Below are positions 25,740 through 33,549 of a DNA stretch of 64,000 bases, piece by piece (the stretch's first letter is position 1; each line of letters begins with the position of its first letter). The position numbers and the translations under genes were made by a program. The DNA comes from Flavobacteriales bacterium (GTDB taxonomy: Bacteria; Bacteroidota; Bacteroidia; Flavobacteriales_F; PHOS-HE28). The stretch lies in contig JAEUSU010000008.1 in assembly GCA_016788635.1 (NCBI GenBank), positions 186,001-250,000 on the forward strand. The letters run 5' to 3'. Under the pieces are notes generated by a model, which had not been told where the DNA came from, did no database searches, and worked only from the letters and a program-made list of their open reading frames with translations.

Positions 25740-26369
25740 ATGACCGCTGACCCCAAGCTCGATGTGCTGGTCGTGGAGGATAACTCCAGTTACCGCGCGG
25801 CACTGGCCTCCTTGATCGGTTCCACCACCGACATGCAATGCACCACCTGCCCCAATGCGGAGGAGGCGCTGCGCATCCTGGAGCAGCGTTCCTTTCCGGT
25901 GGTGGTCATGGACATTGACCTGCCGGGCTTGAACGGCATCCAGTGTACCCGGGTGATCAGGGAGCAGTGGCCGGCCACCCAGGTGATGATGTGCACGGTG
26001 TTCGAGGATGATGACAAGATCTTCAGGGCCCTGGAGGCGGGTGCCACGGGTTACGTGGTGAAGCAGGCCCCGATCGAGGAGTTGCTGGACGCCATCCGCC
26101 AGGTGCATACCGGTGGATCACCCATGAGCGCAGGCATCGCCCGCAAGGTGGTGAGCACCTTCCACCGGCACGCCCCCCGTGCACAGGAGCCTCTCACCCA
26201 GCGCGAGCAGGAGGTCCTCGGTCTCATCGCCGAAGGCCTCACTGTGAAGGAGATCGCCGATCGCACCCATGTGAGCTCCAACACTGTACGCACCCACATC
26301 CGCCACATCTACGAGAAGCTGCACGTGCGCAGCCGGGTGGAGGCTGTGAACAAATTGCGCCAACGCTGA
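25740..26369 (+). CDS. LuxR/NarL-type response regulator
   Basis: 209 residues. The receiver domain (1-120) has the acidic pair VVEDN, the phosphoacceptor aspartate in VVVMDIDLPG (residue 58) and the lysine in GYVVKQAPI. The C-terminal helix-turn-helix (145-209) contains LTQREQEVLGLIAEGLTVKEIA and the recognition helix HVSSNTVRTHIRHIYEKL. It is the partner of the propeller kinase just upstream. A TAGCTTCG box lies nine bases before the ATG, and 18-bp palindromes lie on both sides of the gene. Confidence 0.95.
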   Translation: MTADPKLDVLVVEDNSSYRAALASLIGSTTDMQCTTCPNAEEALRILEQRSFPVVVMDIDLPGLNGIQCTRVIREQWPATQVMMCTVFEDDDKIFRALEAGATGYVVKQAPIEELLDAIRQVHTGGSPMSAGIARKVVSTFHRHAPRAQEPLTQREQEVLGLIAEGLTVKEIADRTHVSSNTVRTHIRHIYEKLHVRSRVEAVNKLRQR

Positions 26370-26381
26370 CCGGTCCTGAAT

Positions 26382-26399
26382 ATCACCCGAACGGGTGAT
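26382..26399. promoter_or_regulatory. Perfect 18-bp palindrome downstream of the LuxR regulator
   Basis: ATCACCCG (26382-26389), AA, CGGGTGAT (26392-26399). The right half resembles the site at 25684-25701. It could be an operator for the adjacent LuxR-type regulator or a short hairpin in the 3' UTR; there is no T-tract. Confidence 0.4.
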
Positions 26400-26660
26400 T
26401 GTGGGAGCCCCACACCCAAGGCACTTTTGTCCAGCGCTTTCCGGCTTGTCCGGAGCAGTGCCACAACCAGGGATCGAAGATCGGTACCGGAGCACACCAG
26501 CTTCGACCCGGAGCAAAGGACCCCCGCCGCAAGGTGGGGGTCTTTGTTTTGGCGCTGAGGATGAGGTCTTGGCATCCCGGTCACAGGTGTTCATCGGACC
26601 ATGAGCCGCGCGCAGGAGCCCGGCGCACTGCTGCCGGGCCTGATGTACTTTTCCCGCAGA
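26400..26660 (+). other. Intergenic stretch between the LuxR regulator and the FG-GAP gene
   Basis: It contains the strong terminator at 26516-26545, a GC hairpin near 26617-26638 (CCCGGCGCACTGCTGCCGGG), and a TACTTTTC box at 26646-26653, one mismatch from the -7 consensus, 34 bases before the FG-GAP ATG. No reading frame of substance and no tRNA fold was seen. A short transcript ending at the terminator is possible but not shown. Confidence 0.4.
26516..26545 (+). terminator. Rho-independent terminator after the two-component operon
   Basis: AAGGACCCCCGCC and GGTGGGGGTCTT pair (one G-U inside) around a GCAA loop, followed by T-rich TGTTTT. Strong stem, good tail. It lies about 150 bases after the regulator stop, so it may end the regulator transcript or a separate short transcript from this gap. 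Confidence 0.8.
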
Positions 26661-26678
26661 TGACCACCCAGGTGGTCA
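26661..26678. promoter_or_regulatory. Perfect 18-bp palindrome in the leader of the FG-GAP gene
   Basis: TGACCACC CA GGTGGTCA lies between the candidate -7 box (26646-26653) and the ATG (26688). Its half-site resembles the sites flanking the LuxR regulator (CACC/GGTG core). It could be a repressor site or an mRNA hairpin. Confidence 0.45.
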
Positions 26679-26687
26679 ACGCGACCC

Positions 26688-28580
26688 ATGCGGCTACATA
26701 GATTCCTTGTGTTCCTGCCCGCGACCATCGCATTCTCGTCCGCCGCGCAGAGCTTCCCATCGTCATACACTCCATGGCCTTTGCCATCCGGAGGCCTGAT
26801 CAGCGACGGCACCACCTGCGGCTTCAATACCACCAACGACCTCACCAGCTTTGGTGAAGCCGGATCGAACCGCTGGGCCCTGCGCGACATGGATGGCGAC
26901 ACACGCCCGGACCTTCTGGTGCTTGCCGTGTCCGGATCGCTGGCCCGGCATCGCACCTTCAACACAGGCTCCGGCCCCCATTGGCGGGTGCACCTCAATA
27001 CGGGAGCGGGCTTCTCATCAACGGCCATCAACTGGTCCCTTCCAGGCGGCGGGGTGGTCATGAGCAACGATACCTTGGGCTACATCATGCCCATGCACGG
27101 TGGCTTGGTGAACTACGTTGCCGGCAGCCGCACATGGGGCCTGGAGGACCTGAACGGTGACGGCCGGCCGGACCTGGTGGTGACCGGCGAGCGGCTCACG
27201 GATACCTCGCCATACTCCGGTTTCAACCCCGGCCCGGGTGCTCACTGGAAGGTGTATCTGAACAACGGCAGTGGCTTCAACACCTCGCCAGTGACCTGGC
27301 CTGTTCCACCGGGTGGCTTCCAGGCCGGCGGTGTGGACTACGGCTTCCACCATGTGGTGGGCATCGTGCAGACGAATTGTGACGATGGCACCTATATCTG
27401 GCGGCTGGCCGACATGAACAACGATGGCAAGCCGGACCTGGTGGTCACCGGTGCTCATACACTTCAAGGGCTCAGCAGTTTTCCCAGCGCGTTCGATGTC
27501 ACCATCAACAGTTTCTGGAAGGTGTTCATGAACACGGGCTCCAGCTTTCTCACCACACCTTACCAGCAAGCGCTTCCTGCAGGTGGAAATGTGCGCAACG
27601 GTGTGCTCAACGGCTTCTTTGCGCTCTACGCCTTCGACCCCAGCGCGGACATCGCATCGGACTGCTGGGCCATGCGCGACCTGAACGGGGATGGATGGCA
27701 GGACCTTCTTGTGATCGGCAGGAAGGTGACCAACATGGATTATTCCAGTTTCTTCCAGGGCAGTGATGGCTATTGGAAGGTGCATTGGGGCGGTCTTGGT
27801 GGCTTCGATGCCACGCCCAACCAATGGTGGATGCCGGAAGGCGGCATGATCCGCAGTTCCCTGCACCTGGGCTTCAACACTACCGGGCACAATGGTGGCG
27901 CGGTGTACGACATGGGCAGCGATACCTGGACGCTGGCGGATTTGGATGGCGACCGTTTCGAGGATCTGCTGGTGATGGGTGAGCGTGCTTTCGCCGGTGC
28001 GCCATACACCAGCGATTTCAGTGCGGCGGTACCCCGTTACTGGAAGCTGCATACGGCGGCCGATACCGGCTTCGCCCAGGTCTACGAGCCATGGCTTATT
28101 CCCAATGGCGGAGTTCTGGATGAGGGACTCGCAGGTGGTTTCGCCAGTCCCTTGGTCACCCCCAGCGCCGTGACCGATACCGGAAGTGAAGCGTTTGAAT
28201 TGATCGACCTGGACGGCAGCGGCACACCCGACCTGGTGGTGAACAGCGCGCGCGCTGCGAACGGCAAGCACATCACGTTTGATCAATCCACCGCCCCGCA
28301 TTGGCGTGTGTACATGAACCCCTTCTTTGTGGGCATGCCGGACCACAACACACCGCAGGCATTGCTTCAACTCGTGCCGAACCCCGCATTGGAACACGTG
28401 CGTGGCGCCCTTTCCGGCGGCATGGTGCGCGAGCTCCGCATCTTTGATCTGCATGGGCGGGATCTCCGTATGGCAAGGGGTGAGGTGATGGACCTTGCGG
28501 GGGTCGCAGCCGGCGTTTATCTCATCGTCGCCATAGACACCCGTGGCGCCAGGCATACGGCACGTCTGGTGAAACAGTAG
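26688..28580 (+). CDS. Secreted FG-GAP/VCBS repeat protein with T9SS type A tail
   Basis: 630 residues. A signal peptide (RLHRFLVFLPATIAFSSAAQ) is followed by about six repeats of roughly 90 residues, each with a calcium-binding loop of the type DLNGDGRPDLVV, DMNNDGKPDLVV or DLDGDRFEDLLV and a conserved aromatic segment (HWKVYLNNGSGFNTSPV). These are FG-GAP repeats that fold into a beta-propeller. The last 75 residues (LVPNPALEHVRG...RELRIFDLHGRDL...GVYLIV) are a type A T9SS sorting domain. It is likely displayed or released at the surface; ligand unknown. It follows a propeller sensor kinase/LuxR pair and carries a palindrome in its leader, so it may be one of their targets (inference). Confidence 0.9.
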   Translation: MRLHRFLVFLPATIAFSSAAQSFPSSYTPWPLPSGGLISDGTTCGFNTTNDLTSFGEAGSNRWALRDMDGDTRPDLLVLAVSGSLARHRTFNTGSGPHWRVHLNTGAGFSSTAINWSLPGGGVVMSNDTLGYIMPMHGGLVNYVAGSRTWGLEDLNGDGRPDLVVTGERLTDTSPYSGFNPGPGAHWKVYLNNGSGFNTSPVTWPVPPGGFQAGGVDYGFHHVVGIVQTNCDDGTYIWRLADMNNDGKPDLVVTGAHTLQGLSSFPSAFDVTINSFWKVFMNTGSSFLTTPYQQALPAGGNVRNGVLNGFFALYAFDPSADIASDCWAMRDLNGDGWQDLLVIGRKVTNMDYSSFFQGSDGYWKVHWGGLGGFDATPNQWWMPEGGMIRSSLHLGFNTTGHNGGAVYDMGSDTWTLADLDGDRFEDLLVMGERAFAGAPYTSDFSAAVPRYWKLHTAADTGFAQVYEPWLIPNGGVLDEGLAGGFASPLVTPSAVTDTGSEAFELIDLDGSGTPDLVVNSARAANGKHITFDQSTAPHWRVYMNPFFVGMPDHNTPQALLQLVPNPALEHVRGALSGGMVRELRIFDLHGRDLRMARGEVMDLAGVAAGVYLIVAIDTRGARHTARLVKQ

Positions 28581-28587
28581 GCGCATC

Positions 28588-29043
28588 ATGCTTCAGGCGG
28601 GCAACTCAACCTATGTGATAGTGGTGGCAGCGGGTCTCATCCTGTTCACCTGCATGATGACCGGATGCGGCCCGCGCTTTACTTCCACGGATAGGGAGGC
28701 CATCAAGTCGGTGATGCAGGCACAGGAGGTGGCTTGGAACGCCGGCGATCTTGCTGGCTTCATGGCAGGATACGTGGATACGGTCTGCTTCATCGGCCGC
28801 AGCGGGCTCACCTGCGGCAGGGAAGCGGTGACGGCGAACTACCGCAAGGGTTACCCGGACCGGGTGGCCATGGGCAGGCTCAGCTTCGGCGTAACGGAAC
28901 TGCTGCCTGTGGATGCGCACCATGCCTGGCTTACCGGCACCTGGAGGTTGGAGCGCACGGCAGACACGCTCGCCGGCGGCTTCACCCTCTTGTGGACAAA
29001 GGGTGGTGAAGGTTGGCGCATCGCCCGCGACCACAGCCATTGA
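28588..29043 (+). CDS. SnoaL/NTF2-like (DUF4440) lipoprotein
   Basis: 151 residues. The N-terminus has a lipobox (LFTCMMTGCGP; lipidated Cys about residue 27), so the mature protein is membrane-anchored. The mature part follows the NTF2-like DUF4440 pattern (IKSVMQAQEVAWNAGDLAGFMAGY...WRIARDHSH), with the conserved ending WRI-x-x-DH. Such domains bind small molecules or act as enzymes; the role is unknown. It starts 7 bases after the FG-GAP gene and precedes a rhomboid gene. Confidence 0.8.
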   Translation: MLQAGNSTYVIVVAAGLILFTCMMTGCGPRFTSTDREAIKSVMQAQEVAWNAGDLAGFMAGYVDTVCFIGRSGLTCGREAVTANYRKGYPDRVAMGRLSFGVTELLPVDAHHAWLTGTWRLERTADTLAGGFTLLWTKGGEGWRIARDHSH

Positions 29044-29070
29044 ACGGCCGCCTATCTTGGCACCGACCCG

Positions 29071-29676
29071 ATGACGCTCATACTCATCGCCGCCACCAGC
29101 GTGCTCTCGCTGTTCGCCTTCGGCGATCGCCGCGTGTTCGAAGCGCTCCTTTTCCATCCATGGACCATCCGGGAGCGGCGGGACTGGACACGTTTCATCT
29201 CCCACGCTTTCGTGCATGCCGATGTGCCCCACCTGCTGGTGAACATGTACGTGCTCTACATCTTCGGCCCCGGTGTGGAACGCGCCTTCATGGACTTCAC
29301 CGACGGCAGTGGCCGGCTGCCTTTTCTGGCATTGTATCTCGGAGGCATCCTGTGGAGCAGTTTGCCGGGCTATCGCAAGCACCGCTTCAACCCGGAATAC
29401 CGTGCGGTGGGCGCTTCGGGTGCCGTTAGTGCGGTGCTCTTCGCGCACATCCTCATCAGGCCCATGGACGGCATCGGCATGCTCTTTCTCCCTGGCCTGC
29501 ACATCCCCGCCTTCATCTTCGGCATCCTGTACATGGTCTTCGAGTGGTACATGGACAAGCGGGGCGGCGGCCGGGTGGCGCACGATGCCCACCTGCACGG
29601 TGCCTTTTTCGGCCTGCTTTTCACGGCCATCCTGCAACCCTCGCTGGTCACCAGGCTTCTCCATCTGCAGCTCTGA
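29071..29676 (+). CDS. Rhomboid family intramembrane serine protease
   Basis: 201 residues with about six membrane helices. AVGASGAVSAVLF contains the catalytic GxSG serine, and HDAHLHGAFFG in the last helix supplies the catalytic His; the HAFVHADVPHLLVNMYVLYIFG segment is the conserved H-x-x-x-N region near the N-terminus. It cuts transmembrane substrates inside the inner membrane. A TATCTTGG box ends 10 bases before the ATG. The HAD phosphatase gene follows after 3 bases, so they form an operon. Confidence 0.93.
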   Translation: MTLILIAATSVLSLFAFGDRRVFEALLFHPWTIRERRDWTRFISHAFVHADVPHLLVNMYVLYIFGPGVERAFMDFTDGSGRLPFLALYLGGILWSSLPGYRKHRFNPEYRAVGASGAVSAVLFAHILIRPMDGIGMLFLPGLHIPAFIFGILYMVFEWYMDKRGGGRVAHDAHLHGAFFGLLFTAILQPSLVTRLLHLQL

Positions 29677-29679
29677 ACC

Positions 29680-30177
29680 ATGAACGGCCGTTCCTGTGTG
29701 TTCCTCGACCGCGATGGCGTGATCATCCGCGAACGCGGGGAGCACACCTGGCTGCTGGCTGATGTGGAGTTGTTGCCGGGAGTACCCGAGGCATTGCTCG
29801 CCCTGCGCCGCACCGGTCACCTCATCATCCTCATCACCAACCAGAGCGGCATCGGCCTGGGGCTCTACGGCCACGCGGATGTGGAACAGGTGCATGCCTA
29901 TCTTCACGAACGCCTGGACCCCCTGGGGGCCGGTTTTGACGACGTGTACTACTGCCCGCACCATCCCTCGAAGGGCCGCTGCCTCTGTCGCAAGCCCGGT
30001 TCGCTCATGCTGGAGCGCGCCATCGCGCGGCATGGCATTGCCCCGGACCGGTCCGTGATGATCGGTGACCGTGACCGCGACACCGACGCCGCTACCGCAG
30101 TGGGTGTGCGCGGCATCCTTATACCAGCCAACGCTCCGCTTCTGCCCGTGCTGAGTGAGCACGGACTTCTGCCATGA
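29680..30177 (+). CDS. HAD-IIIA phosphatase, GmhB-like
   Basis: 165 residues. FLDRDGVI is the DxD nucleophile motif; ITNQSGIGLG is motif II; MIGDRDRDTDAA is motif IV. CPHHPSKGRCLCRKP carries the zinc-binding Cys/His loop of the GmhB (D-glycero-D-manno-heptose-1,7-bisphosphate phosphatase) and histidinol-phosphatase branch. It most likely dephosphorylates a sugar phosphate in the cytoplasm. The final codons overlap the aminotransferase start by four bases (ATGA). Other members of a heptose pathway are not next to it. Confidence 0.85.
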   Translation: MNGRSCVFLDRDGVIIRERGEHTWLLADVELLPGVPEALLALRRTGHLIILITNQSGIGLGLYGHADVEQVHAYLHERLDPLGAGFDDVYYCPHHPSKGRCLCRKPGSLMLERAIARHGIAPDRSVMIGDRDRDTDAATAVGVRGILIPANAPLLPVLSEHGLLP

Positions 30178-31013
30178 TGCGACAGGTCATTCTCAACGGC
30201 AGGCTGGTGGAGGGTGATCCCCCTCTGATGCCTGTGGATAACCGCGCCTTCCACTATGGCGATGGGGTCTTCGAGACGATCCGGGTGATCGGTGGCAGAG
30301 GGCAGTTGCTCGAAGCCCATTGGGCACGTCTTGCGGCCAGCCTTGCGGTGCTCGGCATACGCATGCCGGAGAAGCTCACGGCCGAGTTGCTGGACCGCTA
30401 TGTGAGCGACCTGGCACAACGCGGTGGCGGAGCGGGTGGCCGTGCACGCCTCACCGTGTACCGCGATGCGCCGGGTTTCTACCGTCCCGATGCAGATGCA
30501 GGTGCTTTCACCCTCGAGTACGAGCCACTGGCGGAGATGACCTACACCCTGAATGAGCAAGGGGTGATGGTGGACATCTACCCGGACATGCGCAAGCCGG
30601 TGAACCAACTGGCCGTGCACAAGACCCTGAACGCACTGCTTTATGTGATGGCGAGTTTGTGGGCCAAGGGCCGCGGATTGGATGACTGCCTGCTGCAGAA
30701 CGATCGCGGCAACATCATCGAGAGCAGCAGCGGCAACCTGTTCATGGTGAGCAACAGCGTACTCTACACACCCGCGTTGACCGATGGCTGTGTGGGGGGG
30801 GTGATGCGCATGCGCGTGATCAACCTGGCGCTGGCCGGTGGCATCAAAGTGTACGAATGCTCATTGAACCCGCAGAATCTGCTGGCGGCCGATGAGGTCT
30901 TCTTCACCAATGCGGCGCGCGGTATTACATGGGCCGCTGCGTACCGCACCAAACGTTACACCCAGCGCATGGCACAGCGCATCACTGCCATGCTGGTGGA
31001 GGGCGTCAGTTGA
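30174..31013 (+). CDS. Aminotransferase class IV
   Basis: 279 residues. AFHYGDGVFETIRVIGG and LLEAHWARLAASL are the family's N-terminal motifs; the PLP lysine is in QLAVHKTLNALLYV, and IIESSSGNLFMVSNSVLYTPA is the conserved cofactor-binding loop. Members include D-amino-acid aminotransferase, aminodeoxychorismate lyase and branched-chain transaminase; sequence alone does not decide between the first two. A branched-chain enzyme is encoded separately at 37497. It overlaps the HAD gene by four bases and the convergent YqgE gene by eight. Confidence 0.87.
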   Translation: MMRQVILNGRLVEGDPPLMPVDNRAFHYGDGVFETIRVIGGRGQLLEAHWARLAASLAVLGIRMPEKLTAELLDRYVSDLAQRGGGAGGRARLTVYRDAPGFYRPDADAGAFTLEYEPLAEMTYTLNEQGVMVDIYPDMRKPVNQLAVHKTLNALLYVMASLWAKGRGLDDCLLQNDRGNIIESSSGNLFMVSNSVLYTPALTDGCVGGVMRMRVINLALAGGIKVYECSLNPQNLLAADEVFFTNAARGITWAAAYRTKRYTQRMAQRITAMLVEGVS

Positions 31014-31593
31014 GCGTGGGGTCGTCCGGGAAGTTGGCCAGTGGCGCATACTCCCGTCCCATGTGCCGGAGCGTATCGCCCCATATATCATTCAGGCGCG
31101 TGTCCATGATGTGGCGTCGCTTGGCCTCAGCCACCAGCCACGACCGCTCGCTCAGTTCGCGGTCCAGCTGGTCCTCACTCCATCCGCTGTAGCCCACGAA
31201 GAACCGGACCTTGTCACCCAGCCGCTGTTCAGTGTTCAACAGGTCACGGAGCTGCTCAAAGTCGCCGCCCATGAACACCCCGTCCACCACTTCAAGGCTG
31301 CCCTCCACGCGTGCACCAATGGTGTGCAGGTAGTAGAGGTTGCCGCTTTGCACGGGCCCGCCGATGCCAATGCGGGTGCGGATGGGCGGCATGTTCTCCA
31401 TGAGGTCGCCGATGTCCATGTCCAGGTACCGGTTCAGCACGAAGCCGAAGGAGCCCTCCTGGTTGTGCTCGCACAGCAGCACCACGGTGCGGCGGAAGTA
31501 GGGGTCTGATAGGAATGGTTCGGAGACGAGCAGCCGGCCTCGCTTCGGGTCAAGGCGGTTCTGCGGGTCCAGGTCCAGGAAGTCGCGCGACAT
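31006..31593 (-). CDS. YqgE/AlgH family protein
   Basis: 195 residues. PKRGRLLVSEPFLSDPYFRRTVVLLCEHN near the start is the family signature, and GGPVQSGNLYYLHT plus FVGYSGWSEDQLDREL complete it. The family is universal in many bacteria and its function is not settled. I chose ATG 31593 (MSRDFLDLDPQ); upstream ATGs at 31650 and beyond add residues lacking similarity. It converges on the aminotransferase gene and its first codons face pdxH on the plus strand. Confidence 0.9.
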   Translation of the reverse strand: MSRDFLDLDPQNRLDPKRGRLLVSEPFLSDPYFRRTVVLLCEHNQEGSFGFVLNRYLDMDIGDLMENMPPIRTRIGIGGPVQSGNLYYLHTIGARVEGSLEVVDGVFMGGDFEQLRDLLNTEQRLGDKVRFFVGYSGWSEDQLDRELSERSWLVAEAKRRHIMDTRLNDIWGDTLRHMGREYAPLANFPDDPTLN

Positions 31594-31692
31594 CGTTCGT
31601 GCCAGCAAGTTAAGGCGATCGTGTGGTGGAGATGACAGGGAACAGTTCATGGGCATGGGTACGGGATAACTTCGCACGCAACCTGGCGCATC

Positions 31693-32334
31693 ATGCAGAA
31701 GCACATTCATCACCGCAAACAATATGACACCGGTCTGCTCACCGAGGAGCTTGCGGGCACGGACCCCATACGCTTGTTCGCGCGGTGGCTGGAGCAGGCC
31801 GAAAGTGCCGGTGTACCGGAACCGCATGCCATGACCCTGGCAACGAACGGCGCGTTGGGGCCCTCGGCACGCATCGTGTTGCTGCGCACGGTGGACCCGC
31901 GCGGGTTCACGTTCTACACCAATTACAACAGTCGCAAGGCGATGGACCTGGAACACGATGCGCGTGCCGCGTTGTTGTTCTTCTGGCCGCAGATCGAACG
32001 GCAGGTGCGCGTGGAGGGGGTGATCGCCAAGGTGGAAGCGGAGGAGTCCGATGCCTATTTCGCTTCACGCCCGCGTGAAAGCCGCATCGGTGCATGGGCC
32101 AGCGATCAGAGCCGCCCCGTGGAAAGTCGCGATGCGCTCGATGATCGATATGTACGTTGGAAGGACCGGTTCGGGGCCGATGACGTACCGCGTCCCGCGC
32201 ATTGGGGCGGCTATCGCGTGCATCCCACACGCATTGAGTTCTGGCAGGGCAGGCCGGACCGGTTGCATGATCGTCTCCTCTTTCTGTTCCATGCGCAGGA
32301 ACGCACGTGGGAGCGTGTGAGGCTGCAGCCCTGA
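31693..32334 (+). CDS. pdxH: Pyridoxamine 5'-phosphate oxidase
   Basis: 213 residues, normal size. PEPHAMTLATNGALGPSARIVLLRTVD and FYTNYNSRKAMDLEHD are FMN-binding motifs, and HWGGYRVHPTRIEFWQGRPDRLHDR is the C-terminal substrate/FMN signature. It oxidises pyridoxamine- or pyridoxine-5'-phosphate to PLP with FMN, supplying cofactor to aminotransferases such as the neighbouring class IV enzyme. A TAACTTCG box lies 18 bases upstream. A strong terminator follows the stop at 32357-32382. Confidence 0.96.
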   Translation: MQKHIHHRKQYDTGLLTEELAGTDPIRLFARWLEQAESAGVPEPHAMTLATNGALGPSARIVLLRTVDPRGFTFYTNYNSRKAMDLEHDARAALLFFWPQIERQVRVEGVIAKVEAEESDAYFASRPRESRIGAWASDQSRPVESRDALDDRYVRWKDRFGADDVPRPAHWGGYRVHPTRIEFWQGRPDRLHDRLLFLFHAQERTWERVRLQP

Positions 32335-32356
32335 TCACGCTAGGGCACAAAAGCAG

Positions 32357-32382
32357 AAGACCCTCCGTTGCCGGAGGGTCTT
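32357..32382. terminator. Bidirectional Rho-independent terminator between pdxH and bTHX
   Basis: An 11-bp stem (AAGACCCTCCG, 32357-32367; CGGAGGGTCTT, 32372-32382) closes a TTGC loop. T-rich flanks occur on both strands (TTTCG on plus; TTCTGCTTTT on minus). It lies between the convergent pdxH and bTHX genes. Confidence 0.88.
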
Positions 32383-32402
32383 TCGCTTGCAGTGGTCAGG
32401 CC

Positions 32403-32600
32403 TTACTTCTTCTTCTTGGCAGCAGCCTTCTTCTTCGGCGCAGCCTTCTTCTTGGTCGCCTTCTTGGCAGCCTTCTTCTTCGGGGCAGCCTTCTTGGCGG
32501 TGGCCTTCTTGGCAGCGGCTACGCGCTTGGACGGACGGGCTTTGCCTCGGCTGCCAGCGGTACGCTTACCTTTCTTCGTCTTCTTATCACCTTTTCCCAT
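32403..32600 (-). CDS. Ribosomal protein bTHX with histone H1-like C-terminal tail
   Basis: 65 residues. MGKGDKKTKKGKRTAGSRGKARP matches bTHX, a short basic 30S protein known from Thermus and common in Bacteroidota (about 25-40 residues). Residues 26-65 (VAAAKKATAKKAAPKKKAAK...) are a Lys/Ala/Pro tail like histone H1, absent from the usual protein. The C-terminal half of the gene has the same kind of codon string as the START-like gene's tail at 19483-19090. It may help the 30S bind RNA or condense DNA; inference. Promoter: TACATTTG at 32633-32626. A terminator shared with pdxH follows. Confidence 0.75.
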   Translation of the reverse strand: MGKGDKKTKKGKRTAGSRGKARPSKRVAAAKKATAKKAAPKKKAAKKATKKKAAPKKKAAAKKKK

Positions 32601-32625
32601 TGTGTGGAGTGTTTAAGGTTTGACC

Positions 32626-32633
32626 CAAATGTA
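32626..32633 (-). promoter_or_regulatory. -7 box for the bTHX gene
   Basis: Minus-strand TACATTTG, a full match to TAnnTTTG, 25 bases before the ATG, in the same wording (TACATTTG) as the HU promoter. A -33 TTG at the right distance is not present. Confidence 0.5.
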
Positions 32634-32794
32634 TCGGGATGGCGTTTACGAATGACCCTGTATGTAGGTTTCAATTGTCAACTGATGAATGTTGATAGTG
32701 ATGAACGCGATCGATCGATGAGGTGATCGAAGGACGTGATCCATGATGTCATCGATGTGTGTGATGCATGCGCAGCAGTGATCGATGCACGCGT

Positions 32795-33475
32795 TCAACC
32801 ATCCAATGTTCCTGCGCGCAACCGCTCTTCGATCAGCGGTGCATCGCGCAGTTGTTTGCGCGCCCACGCGAGCTTCAATGCACGCACGGCATCCGCATCC
32901 AGGCAGTGCGCATGCGGGTCGAGCATGCGCATGCGTTCGCTCAGTGTGTAGAGCACAAGTGCGGCGGATACTGAAATGTTGAAGCTCTCCGTGAAGCCGT
33001 ACATGGGGATGCGCAGCGTGCCATCGGCGAGGCGCATCAGCGTGTCGCTCGCGCCGGTGAGCTCGGTGCCGAAGCAGATGGCCACAGGAGAGGACAGGTC
33101 GAGCGTGGAGGGTGTATCACTTGTTCCATGCGGCGAGGTGACGATGATGCGGTAGCCACGTGCGCGCAATCCTTCAATGCAGGAGGTGGTGTTGTCGGCG
33201 TCCTTCCGGTAACGGTGTATGTCCACCCACTTGGAAGCACCAAGCGAGACTTCGGGGTTGAGGGTGTACGCGTTCCGGTTCTCGATCACGTGCATGTCCT
33301 GCACGCCGACCAGATCGCAGGTGCGCACCACGGCACTGGCATTGTGCGGCTGGTAGATGTCCTCCAGCACCACGGTGAGGTGCCGGGTGCGCAACGGGGC
33401 CAGCCGGTCGAAGAGTTCGCGCTTGTGGGGAGAGATGTAGCGGGTGAGCGCCTCGTAGAGTTCGTCGTCGGTCAT
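32795..33475 (-). CDS. trmH: tRNA (guanosine-2'-O-)-methyltransferase TrmH-like (SpoU family)
   Basis: 226 residues. SpoU-type motifs: VLEDIYQPHNASAVVRTCDLVGVQ (motif 1), VAICFGTELTGASD (motif 2) and IPMYGFTESFNISVSAALVLYTL (motif 3, AdoMet-binding trefoil knot). The C-terminal extension DADAVRALKLAWARKQL is TrmH-like. TrmH methylates G18 in the D-loop of tRNAs. Start ATG 33475; the in-frame ATG at 33493 adds MPFPSP and overlaps the HU terminator. Co-oriented with HU and separated from it by that terminator. Confidence 0.88.
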   Translation of the reverse strand: MTDDELYEALTRYISPHKRELFDRLAPLRTRHLTVVLEDIYQPHNASAVVRTCDLVGVQDMHVIENRNAYTLNPEVSLGASKWVDIHRYRKDADNTTSCIEGLRARGYRIIVTSPHGTSDTPSTLDLSSPVAICFGTELTGASDTLMRLADGTLRIPMYGFTESFNISVSAALVLYTLSERMRMLDPHAHCLDADAVRALKLAWARKQLRDAPLIEERLRAGTLDG

Positions 33476-33500
33476 GGGGGAGGGGAATGGCACAAAAAAA

Positions 33501-33526
33501 GGAAGTCCCTCTTGCGAGGGACTTCC
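33501..33526 (-). terminator. Rho-independent terminator of the HU gene
   Basis: GGAAGTCCCT (33501-33510) pairs with AGGGACTTCC (33517-33526), loop CTTGCG. On the minus strand a T7 run follows directly (33500-33494). The hairpin ends 26 bases before the trmH start, so it separates the two genes. Confidence 0.92.
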
Positions 33527-33549
33527 AGTTCATTGGTGGGGTGAGGGGA

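Noticed and set aside
26430..26515. A tRNA in the gap after the LuxR regulator
   Set aside because: No T-arm or acceptor stem can be formed; only a terminator hairpin is convincing.
32736..32982. Small plus-strand frames opposite the trmH end
   Set aside because: They lie partly in the GATC-rich leader and have no start signal or domain.
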